From NCBI GenBank assembly GCA_003342895.1, contig PTFA01000274.1, positions 144,780 through 208,779 on the forward strand: a stretch of 64,000 nucleotides of DNA, written 5' to 3'. Below, piece after piece: positions 50,713-61,145 of the stretch; the first letter of the stretch is position 1; each line of letters opens with the position of its first letter. The notes under the pieces were generated by a model. That model worked only from the letters and a program-made list of their open reading frames with translations. It was not told the DNA's origin and did not search any database. A program made the translations under genes and the position numbers. The DNA is from Casuarius casuarius (taxonomy: Eukaryota; Chordata; Aves; Casuariiformes; Casuariidae).

Positions 50713-52585
50713 AAAAAAAAGTTCTTGGATGCTTGCAAGCATGCCTCTAGTTTGAATGATGGGGTTAGAGTTCAGGCCAAGACAGCTGGACTTTGTACGA
50801 TTTGAGTAAACAGGCAAATATTCAAAGTAGCCAGGACATGGGCTAAGTGACTGAACATGTTCCCATAGAAATCCTGAAAACACAGGCTAAAAAAGCATCA
50901 AGTAGGCAAGCCAGTTTGGAAATGGCATCTCCTTTGAGTCAAACACAGTATTTGTAATTCTGCAGCGGCAAGAGACTTCCCCATCTTCAGTCCCATATAT
51001 ATCATATCCGATTTAGTTCATCTCCGATTTTTAAGATCATGAAATAACGTGTCAGCTCTAAGCGTCAACTTGAATTTCATCATACTACACAGGCCACGTT
51101 ATATACACCCTAAGTCTTTAGCCTGTCATACTTTTTGTCCGATAACAGAAATATATGTACACACACAGATTTCCTTCTTTCAGCCATCACACAGTTGCAG
51201 GACTGCACACATGCTCCAGGCCCTTCCCAGACACACTAAATCCATTTAATTGTCTCCTGATATAGGCACTCCACACAAAATTAGACTATGGCAGGTAAGC
51301 ACTTCACCTGCTTGAATGTCAGAGAAATACTTCTGACTCNCAAATAGACACATTAGGCCTCTACCCAATAAGCCAACCCCAGAAGATCTGCTCCTAATGC
51401 GCTTATTTATTCCTTCAGTCTTTACAAGAAAGTCAGCTTAAAGGTCAACGCACTGTGGGCTTTGTTGACCCCTGATGCGAAGGAAATTCCAGAACAGAGA
51501 GTAGCCCTGAAAAGTTTCTGGCCGAAACTTCCCTTCTCCAAGTCTACTGCTAATTCACATGTCTAGTTTGGNTTATTTCTGGAGTAGTGATAGAACTTCC
51601 TATTGCTACAACTTGTTTTGACAGCTTCGCAAACTCTCCATAGACTTCCATTATCTCTCTCGCACTTAGCACATCTCGATAGCGTAACGTTGTCTCCACA
51701 GGCTTATGCATTCAAATGGNCAAGCAATTGCAGAAACAATTCCACACGCTATTCTAGAGAATAGGGAATGGTTGCTGTAGGAAATCAGAACAGTAACTGT
51801 GGGGCAATGCACAGCAGTCCTTTCTAAATACAGAGGGCAGGATGCTGTTAATGTAATTTAACACAACAGGAGTTTGTGAAATACCTGACTTTGATGAATT
51901 CTATACATGCATGCAAATACACCTGTAGATGTAACTGCACCATGTTAGCAAGATGACTGTTTTGGTGCTAAATTGTCTACAGTCCAAAGAAACAAAACCT
52001 AGCCAGGAGAAGAAACACTTAGATTTCATTATCTCTCCATTGTAATTCGTTACCTCGCCATCNTAAACACTTCTTTTAAAACGCAGGATACACAGACAGA
52101 TGGGAGCTAGGAGTAAAATCCATGTGTCTTCTTTAAAGAAGTCTTGTGTAGAAAACTCTGAACTGCATTTGCGGAATTAATCCGAGCAGTGACAAACATG
52201 ACAGATCTGAAATGTGTATAACCAGTACTGCTACAGCTAACAGTGAACTGTTCCATTACAAACTGATATTGTGGGTTTAATATTCTTAGCTGTGAAAACC
52301 ACTCTGGGCTGAATACAGTGAGAATTGTCATGAAAACATACCTATCTAGATAGGTACAAACTTTGTGGTCCTAATACAAAACATACTTGCTACANACTTA
52401 AAAATCCACAGGATAGGGAACAGAGGAAAATGCCTTCCTGAGCTATGCAGAAATTAAGAGTAAACACCTATTCATTCCCATTAGTTTATAGAGAATATCA
52501 TAAAAAAACCCTAAACACTGGGAACCGTTTGCTGACAGCACAAACAAGCCTGAACAGAACAATAATTACAATTGTCAGCAACACT
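50713..52585. other. unique non-coding DNA with one long palindrome
   Basis: Contains an 18-bp perfect palindrome at 52339-52356 (TACCTATCTAGATAGGTA). No gene was recognised. Confidence 0.5.
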
Positions 52586-52596
52586 GGGGGGGGGGG
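52586..52596. repeat. poly(G) run, 11 bp
   Basis: Uninterrupted G11. Confidence 0.95.
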
Positions 52597-52752
52597 ATGG
52601 ACAGACAGTTACATCTCTAAATCTTTGCATATTCGTGAATTACCAGATCTTCTCCAAGAAGTGAATGTTAATGGCATAATTCTGAGAACTACTATTGAAT
52701 GCATGTTACTCTCANTAGGATAGAAATTCAAAACAAGTAGGTTGGGATCTTT

Positions 52753-52767
52753 CCCCCCCCCCCCCCC
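52753..52767. repeat. poly(C) run, 15 bp
   Basis: Uninterrupted C15. Confidence 0.95.
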
Positions 52768-52937
52768 ATTAAGATGCTGTTACTCAACAGCATCTGAAAT
52801 CTTTCTCCAGTTCTACTATAAGCTCTTAGAGATAAGTTAATGGTGGGTGAACCATAGAACATTATAGTCTGATACTGCACTTACCAATATAAATACTCAG
52901 CTGTTTTAAACTAATCAAGCCCCAGCACAAATATGGG

Positions 52938-52963
52938 CCCCCCCCCCCTTTTTTTTTTTTTTT
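52938..52963. repeat. C11-T15 homopolymer junction
   Basis: C11 (52938-52948) followed directly by T15 (52949-52963), preceded by GGG. It is the third C/G homopolymer within 400 bp. Confidence 0.95.
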
Positions 52964-55105
52964 GTCTTTAAAGAGAAAAGGAATCCATTCTAATAGTTTA
53001 TTTTTGCTTACATCATTATCTGTCACAAACTAATCTACCTGGGTCTAGAATAAGAGTATCATAGAAGTTTATTACTGTTAACACATTTTCTTTTCCCTGC
53101 CCCAAAGGAGGTTGAGGTCAGAGATATTTCTGAAATAGCACATACATTCTGTGGTTATGAAACTATCAGAAAACCAGCCCTGGGAAAGGACAGTGGAAAA
53201 GACTACCAATTTGCCAAGAGGCTATATTTAGTCTCTATATATTACACAAAACATCTTTTATAATAAGTATTACCTTCGCAAGCAAAAAATTTTTTATATT
53301 CATCAAGGCAGCATTTCATGAACGAGCTCTACCACAGCAGAGCAACAGCTGTATTTGATGGTGCTGCTTATTGGAAGAGAAAATTCTGATCTTCCACTGC
53401 ATATACAGCACTGTTTATAGAACTCGTATGACAAATGAAACATTTTGTCAAGAATACAGAGAAAAGCCTTGTGCTAAACTCCTCCTCATTANATAAAAGC
53501 TTTTAATGTATTACTAGTTTTTAAAAAAAATCTGCTGGGGGGGATATTTTCTCTGCATAACAGTAATGGATTTAGATTACACCATCATCAGGAATCTGTT
53601 TTTTGCAACTGAGTATAAGATAAAGGCTTAATGCTTGAAAACAGGGTTGGGGCCTTACTGATTTATGAAGCTTCAACATAATTGAGCATCTTCCTACGTA
53701 CAGTGAAAGCCACGATTTAAAATGCAGACAGTATACACTCAAACACATAACTGTGTGTGTATATATAAACATAAATAACCACTTACATGAAATCTAAACC
53801 AGAAGCATAGCAAGCTAATGCATTATTACTAACATTACACATTTGGGTACTTGCACACCAGAGGACGCTCCACATTCCTAGCTGTTAACTAACTGCTAAT
53901 AAAAAGCATTAAATTAGTATTACAGTAGTGAACAAACGATTTGCTAGGCTACAGAGATGCCCCATAGGACGTGCTATAATGTGATTAGTATAAAGAAACT
54001 TTCAACTTGAGGAAAGAGCTTGATACAAGACAACAGCATAACCAGGGGAGAAAGGGGCAGAAGATAAAGTTCGAATTTTGCACTGTCTTCAGTGCACGAG
54101 CATTTAAGAACCCCCAATCCNTCCTCCTCATTCAAACAGAATTAGAGCTCTCTTTCCATGGTGCCATACGGACATGACTCTGAGTCTATCCTGGTCAGGA
54201 GAAATTCCAAAAGTGAGAGTGATAAAATCGGTAAGAAAAGACATTTGCTTGTACAGTGTACAATTAAATGAACACAGTGAAGAATATGTGCAGCTTGCTA
54301 GATGAATTGCCTTGTTGGTTAAATTTAATTAATGTCCTTATTCCTGGTTGTCCCATATATCAGATTTGTAATTAAGCAAATGCTTTCACTTGATTAAAAA
54401 AGTTACTGTAACTAAAGCTGTTAAACAAAGATAATTGTAGTTGACAACAATATTGTAAGGTGGTTCAAAGTCTGTACTTCCACTCTGACTAGACATCAGT
54501 CCTAGTATCCCAGTCCATAACTGAGTCAAACTTTCCCCATGATTGGGATATACTAAGTGTTGCAATTCACATTTCCAGTTTAAAACTAGATGCCCTGTAG
54601 CACTGAAAGGTTAAAACTCCCCTCATTTTATCAGGGGAAAGGTTTACAGGTTTAGCAAACTTTATAGCAGTGCGTAATATTTATATTATTACACAGAAAA
54701 GGAACAAGGTCAAATCAAACAGAAGCCATTTTAATCTTCATCCTATTTATGCTGGAGAAGAGTTTGATCACCTTCAGGAGATTCAAATAAATGTCTGAAA
54801 GCCATATGGGACAANACAATCATTAATCTAGTTTGCCTTCTATGCCCTTATCACTTCCTCCCCCTGTCTACCCACTGGACACACTTGACTTNTCCTGTTG
54901 AAAAATGACTCTGACCTGAGGTCAAATCAAACACAGAATGCAACTGTTTCACTTGCTAAAGATTCCCACGGATTATTCCAAATGGCAAGATTAGAACACT
55001 GCAGGCATCTGGAAACCTTGCCTCTGCTCTTTCGTCCCCTGCTTCCATCCAGGATGTGGTAGGAGGAAAATTAGACAAAAATACTCATGTATGCAGCATA
55101 TTTTG

Positions 55106-55107
<2 letters not shown>
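52964..55107. other. unique non-coding DNA, no gene seen
   Basis: AT-rich, with a small TG/TA stretch near 53753-53766. No exon, RNA gene or transposon was recognised. Confidence 0.5.

Positions 55108-55147
<40 letters not shown>
55108..55147. repeat. (GT)20 microsatellite
   Basis: Forty uninterrupted bases of alternating G and T. The frame over it encodes Val-Cys repeats and is an artefact. Confidence 0.98.
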
Positions 55148-55149
<2 letters not shown>

Positions 55150-55815
55150 TAATTTGTCCATGTTCAAACTTTTGCCTCAGCCTTATCTGCTTTCAAAGAG
55201 GCAAGAAACAACTGACTGCATCTTCAGCTGACAGCAGTCAGAATTGGCTTGGCAAACACCTCTGGGCTCCATCTAGGGAGAATTATGTGAAATATTTGAG
55301 TTAGACAGGAGACTNAACTGTATCATCTAAAGGTGCCCTCTGTCCTTAAAAAGACATATAAAAATCTACAAGAGAAATGATTATCTGGCTCAGTATCATG
55401 AGCCTAAACTCTAGGCTACTGAGGAAACAATTTCAAAAGACCAGCTTGGAAAAACTGTAAGCAGAATAATACTATGCCAAAGACTGCTGTTTATCTAGTT
55501 TTTATCACTGCCACGCAAATTCCGGTCTCAGACATGCTATACATTCCCACTTGCTCTCTATCCTATGCCCATTTACATAGTAGGAAAAAAATCCACTCCC
55601 ACACATGTAACTAACAGAATCCACTGTGCATCCAATATGGTTCAAAGACTTTCAGTTCTATGTCAGGCATAATCAGATTCTACTGAGTATGAACATTTTT
55701 TTCTAAATGGAAATCCCTTATGCACATACACTCAATAGTTTGAGTTTCTAGGAGGCCAGAGTTTCATTGCCCTCTGTTGTTTCTATGTTATGTAGACAAA
55801 GTACAAAATGCTGTT

Positions 55816-55880
55816 AAACAAAAAACAAACAAACAAACAAAAACAAAACAAAACAACCCCCCCCCCCACACACACACACC
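55816..55880. repeat. (AAAC)n - C11 - (CA)n compound repeat
   Basis: CAAA/CAAAA units, then C11 (55857-55867), then about six AC units. A 70-codon frame across it is an artefact. Confidence 0.95.
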
Positions 55881-58230
55881 CAAAATCAAAGGAACATGCA
55901 TTTTACCTCCCTGCTGCACAAGGGTAAACAGCCACATGGAATACAAGAAAACCCAAGGACAACAGGCAGCAAAAACTACCAGTCCCTAGGTCTCCACAGA
56001 AAACAGATGACAGTATACAATGTCATCTGTCCAGTAAGATAAGACATTGTGGCAACACATATCTGACACAGATGCAAATACTTATAAGCAAGAATTCTCC
56101 TAGCACCGAGGGAGAAAGCCTACACATTTCTGGAATCTTGGTAGTCAGGAAATTCCACTAGACAAAGGTACAGACTTCCTTAAATTGAAATATAAAGTAC
56201 AAGCAGGTTTATAGAATTTCCTTGTTCACTTTGAAAAGCTACTGTGTATCAAAAAATACTTTTCCTTCATTTTTTCAGTCCAGAAAAGAAACCAACTGAG
56301 AATCTGCCATTTGTTCATTTTCAGCAAATATTAACATGAACACAATTTTCTGCCTGACACAGCCATTTTAATTTTTACCAAGACAAATGTTTTGAACGGC
56401 AAGGAATAATTAAATCATTTTCTATTTCAAAAGAAGCCTCATACAGTCATTGTGTGTCTTCAGCATTTTGTAAATCATCTAATGATTTTCTGCTAGTTTA
56501 AATATTACCTCCCCATACTAAACTGATTAGGTAATGTGAAATATATACGACAGAACTATCTTCGGTACACAGCAAGTTACTAAATCATCCAAAGGTTTCC
56601 TGCTACTGCAAACGCTACCCTCCCTGTGAAAGAGATTAGGATAAAGCGTAATCAGCAGGGAAAAATTCCCATCTCTGATGTATCCCCTTTTCAGCAGACT
56701 ATTTGCTTTGAAGTAAACTACAAACAAGAGATTCACTCCCACACAGCACAGGCATCGCCATACTGCCCTGCCAATGAGTTTTCAAACACATCCTGAAGGG
56801 GCATTAACTCCATGGATGACATGACGCTTTAGTCTCCACGCCTACTTGCGCCCATCTCATGAGGGTGCCAGTTACAACAACGATGGCGTCTGTGAGGTAG
56901 GCATATGTCTATCGGGCCGAATTCACTAACTCTTTTCAGAGAGGCCACTGAGCAGCTGTCACATGGTATTGACTTTTGAACACACCTTAAAAACAGTGAC
57001 CTCAGAAGCAAATAATGAAGATTCAGCCTGAAAACATTGGTTAAGAGTAACTTCATTGGTTTCAGTGGAACTGATTTGTCTAAATAAGGTTTATAGGGCC
57101 TAAACTTAAAGCAATAGAGTTATGATAAGAAAATTTCAGATTTTAGTCTCAACTAAAACCCAACCATCCCACCGCTGAAAGAATTCCGTGTCCCAGGAAA
57201 TTTAAGAACCAAAATTAAATCCTCAGATTCTGAAAGACTGTAGATGGGACCAAACTATACAGCTTAGATTTGTTTATCTTAACATAGCCCAACATAATTG
57301 TTGACAAAGGTCCAAATCCAGGTGTTTGAAGATACTTTTGCTGACAATTAGCATAGATTAAGCAAGGGAAACAGAAAATCCAATAGAGTAAGTATCACTG
57401 AGGTCTCCTTTTCCTTTAGCACATTAGTAAAGTGTGCCTTTTATATCTGCGCAGTAGTTTCCTCAGCTGCTAAGCTATGCAATATGTATATAATAATAAT
57501 ATATTTTAAGAAAGAATATATGCTAAAGCTAGATATAAAACAGTCTCACAAAAAATCGTTTGACTGAAAATAAATGCTTCTTTATAGGTTTCCTAATGTT
57601 AGAGTTAAAATGTTAGCTTCCACATCCCAAGAAATTTCATTTTCAAGCTCTTTCACTCGGGATTTTCAGTTAAAATTGTCTTCAGTGACTGAAAAGAAAA
57701 ATACCTTCCAGTTTGCTCAAGATACTCCTCAATCTCTTCAAAACAAGCAACTTTCAATCAGCTATAATATACATTTCATCAAGACATACATACAAATCTC
57801 TGTGTGGACATGAATTGATATTTCCAAATACAATCCAAATCAGATACATGAGGGTCATAAAACAGTGAAGAGTCATCTTCTCACTTTCTNAAACGGTTTA
57901 GGTGAACAATGAGTAGCTATTTTCCTCAATAAACATGGTCTACATTTCACTTTAAGAGCAGTGTTGAAGAGTAATTTTACCTAAAAAGATTTATAGATAA
58001 GGCCTCTTATTCTTCTTTTTGCTCAGAAAGGGGGCGGGGGGAGCAACTAGCTTCTCCCAAACGCACACAAACAAAATAAAAGCATTTGATGCTTTGTCTT
58101 GCATTAACCTGTAACAAGTTGGATCCTTTAAGCAGATGGGGATACTTACCACCATTTAAACCTGAAAAATGTCTAATAACAAAGCTGTCTCAAGTCTCCC
58201 CAGCTTTCCTCTAGCAGTTCTGCCAGCAAG
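55881..58230. other. unique non-coding DNA, no gene seen
   Basis: AT-rich, with a TAATAATAATATATT-rich patch near 57490-57510 and a G-rich patch (GGGGGCGGGGGGAG) near 58030. No exon or transposon was recognised. Confidence 0.5.
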
Positions 58231-58234
58231 ATTT

Positions 58235-58305
58235 TAAGAAATGCTGAGCCCTGCACAGCTCTTATTGATTTAAATGGAGCCAAACTGTTAACCTCCAGAA
58301 ATATT
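58235..58305. repeat. possible ancient sauropsid interspersed repeat scrap
   Basis: AAATGCTGAGCCCTGCACAG followed by 'CTCTTATTGATTTAAATGGA' resembles a recurrent turtle/bird motif ('tgctgagcacctgcagctcccattgacttcaatggga'). It is short and diverged, and the family name is not known to me. Confidence 0.3.
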
Positions 58306-58989
58306 GTAAAAATCTACTCACTTATTTTGCCACTTTCAAAATATTATCCTTACAGACCAATTTTGATTTNTCCCTTGGCTATTTTGCACTCATGAAACAC
58401 CAGCAAGATGAGTTTTTTCCCCAGTTCTCAGTAACATTGGAGAACCAGACTATCATAGGAGCCCATTTTACTCTGCTGTATCTTGAAAGCAAGTAAGTTG
58501 GGCTATTTCCCAGGCATCTGTGCAACACATTCCAGACCAGGAAGCATGCCTGTTGCTGTTGTGATTCTGGAATGGGTTCAGACAGTTAACACACAGGAGA
58601 TGATTGTTAGGCTTGTGTACATAAGCAAAAAAATATTTTGCTGGAAAGAACTCTGACTACAGCTAAAGCATTAATGCTTAGAGAGCTGATGCTTATGAAT
58701 GGCCCAGCTTAGTGTACCATGCCTGCAACGGTGCCACGAATGCCATCCTATCAATGCATATTCATTTCACTCTGGTGTTCCTATTTTTATGCTTAGATTT
58801 TGCATCTTATTCTGTTCAGCCTGATCTTTGTGCCTCTACAAAGAGACAATTAAGTTCATAGTTGTGAAGCTTTAGTGAAGTTTTGTATGACAGTGCCTTA
58901 CAGTTCTCACCAGTGTGGTTCAGTAAAAGAGAAAACTCTCAGAAATTCAGTTGCTAACTGGGCATCCTAGTGTAAATGCTGTTCTGTTT

Positions 58990-59085
58990 TACAAATGTGA
59001 AAACATATAAACTTTAAATGAATTTCTCAAGGTCAGACAAGCAGTCGATAACAATTCCAAAGAGAACCCAGCTGATTGACACCTT
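58990..59085 (+). repeat. MIR-like ancient SINE remnant
   Basis: 'TTTTACAAATGTGAAAACAT' then 'TTCTCAAGGTCAGACAAGCA' and 'AAAGAGAACCCAGCTGATTG' follow the MIR order 'ttacaaatggggaaactgagg ... cccaaggtcacacaagca ... agaacccaggtctc'. Moderately to highly diverged. Confidence 0.55.
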
Positions 59086-61044
59086 AATGACAGATTGACC
59101 ATTAATTTGCACTTTGACTCATTTACCGCACTGCAAAGGAGGACTGGAGTTTCAAAGTCAAATGGCTACATTTTAATTTTGCTTTGCACGGGTCGAAAGA
59201 GGGACATAGCTACGGGATAGCAGCTAAGCCAGTCTCTAAAGAGGAAATTACTACGTGTAAGCAAAGTTGTTTCATAATCAGAACACATATGCCTTCTCCA
59301 TGAATCATACATTCTTATGCAGGTATCTTTGTTCTGCCAGGCTGCATCAGTTAAATAAGAATTCTATTCTGAATCGCACATCATGTTCAGATAACCATAC
59401 AGATGGGAGCAGCAGAAAATCTGACCAGAACAATGAACACCGTTGTTATGCTAAAAGAATGGGAGTGGAGAAAGNAGACCTATACTTCAAATTTCTAATG
59501 AGATGAATTTCCTTTAGAAACTAGAGAGGAGGACTAGCGATTCCTCTAATATCACTTCAAAGATTTTTTTCTTCTTGTNATAATGAACCTGGAATTCAAG
59601 TTTGCTCAATGATAAAAATTTGAATTTTAAAATCATGAGGCTAATATACACATGCACAGCTTTTAAACTGTTTTTGGTATGACAAGTTAACAATTGTTGC
59701 AANTTATATGAAAGTCTTACTGAAAAGAAAGGAGAACCTGCTAGCATTTACATGCAGCAAAATCATAACCTCTTCTGCCCACACACCTCCAAAAGCATCA
59801 TTACTCCATTTTGCTGTTAAAATGACAAAAAACCCTCCGCCCCAACAGATAATGCAAATTATTAGTATTTTAGTGCTGAATGCGCTTGTCAAATATTTGA
59901 TCATCCGATTCTGTACATTAAAACTGTGCAAAGGGAGACTGCCACTGGGGAATTGTAACAATCCACAGAAGTGGGAATATTTCTGGAGGATATTTATTGA
60001 GACGAAATGGAGATATCCATAGGAAAGACAGTACTGCTGGTATTGTATGCCAAGGAAAACATTAGAGGTGGCTGGGGAATAGAATATGTAAGAACAGCAG
60101 GGCTCATCCATGCCTCAATTTGCTAAATGCACACTTGAGAAAGCTGGTTAGGAGAGGTTTGCATGCCAAGATATTCCCTTGCATACAGAAATATATGATT
60201 TATTTTTAAGGGACATGAAAGGGAAAACTCTGTTTGGCAATGCTGCTCTCTTCAAGTCTGCTTGTTGTATAGAGTCCTAGGAAAGTCGTGATCTCTGTTA
60301 AACGAGGGAAGACAAAGTCAGAAACTCAAGCTGTGCAGATGCCTGTTCTCGTAAAAGCTCCAGAACCTGGCACTGAAGAGGATAATATGATGGATGCTGT
60401 AACTGAAGTGACAGATCAACCGGTTANAAGACAAGAGTTTCAGCCACGCTTCCAGATTTTCCTTTGGCCTCCTAATCACAATAGCACAAGCTGACACAAC
60501 AGAACAGAACTGGGTATAATTCGGAATTTAACACAGATGTGCCAACTTCTTCTTTAAGTAGCAAGGAAAACAGATGATGCAAGTTAATTCTTTCATTACT
60601 TTTACCAAGCTGCATTAAATCCTCAATTCTCCTTTTACTGAACTCAAATATTGGAATATAAGTTTGGTCACTCCAAGTGACATTGAAACAGAAGCCCTCT
60701 GGAGAAAGGAAATAAATGAAGTTAACCAGTTAATAGCTGCACACTCCAAGGGCTTTACAGTAGCATCTGGNCATTGTGCTAAGCCAGGAGTTTAAGATTA
60801 GCTGCACAGGCCAGTTCAATTTCAGAATTCAAACCACTTTAATGTTTAGTGCTCTTCAGATATGAGGTCTTCATTTGAGACNACAGATAAATCACATTAG
60901 CTGCTCCTTGCAGCACTCAGTTGCATTTTTAATTCATTGAAGAAAGCAGCAGTTATGTTCTAATGGCTTTCAGTTTTGTTTAGACTTACAATTCTGCCTG
61001 TCAATTGCAAAAAACAAATCCTGGATTTTCAAAGTAAGCACCTT
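59086..61044. other. unique non-coding DNA; candidate conserved element inside
   Basis: The section at about 59800-60030 is open on both strands and carries an octamer-like ATGCAAAT at 59852-59859, inside ATAATGCAAATTATTAG. A plus-strand frame at 60288-60494 reads somewhat protein-like (acidic middle) but has weak splice context. No gene was confirmed. Confidence 0.45.
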
Positions 61045-61145
61045 TAGCACAAGGGAGATAAGTGACAAAATTACACAGCNAGTCAGTGATCGAAGCCCGA
61101 GTTCTGTTTTACAATTCTAGTCACTGGACTACGTTAGCTCCCTCA
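61045..61145 (+). repeat. MIR-like ancient SINE remnant
   Basis: 'GATAAGTGACAAAATTACAC', AGC.AGTCAGTGATCGAAGCC, 'CGAGTTCTGTTTTACAATTC' and then 'TAGTCACTGGACTACGTTAG' parallel the MIR-type order 'aagtgacttgcccaaggtcacacagcaagtcagtggcagagcc...gttctgact...agtccactgcactacgct'. Confidence 0.7.

Noticed and set aside
59704..60111. 135-codon minus-strand frame
   Set aside because: No domain or splice pair. Its low-complexity hydrophobic composition is typical of antisense AT-rich DNA; kept only as a candidate conserved element.
60288..60494. Protein-like plus-strand frame with an acidic middle section
   Set aside because: The upstream AG has a poor pyrimidine tract, no good donor is evident, and no family was recognised. 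Too weak to list as an exon.
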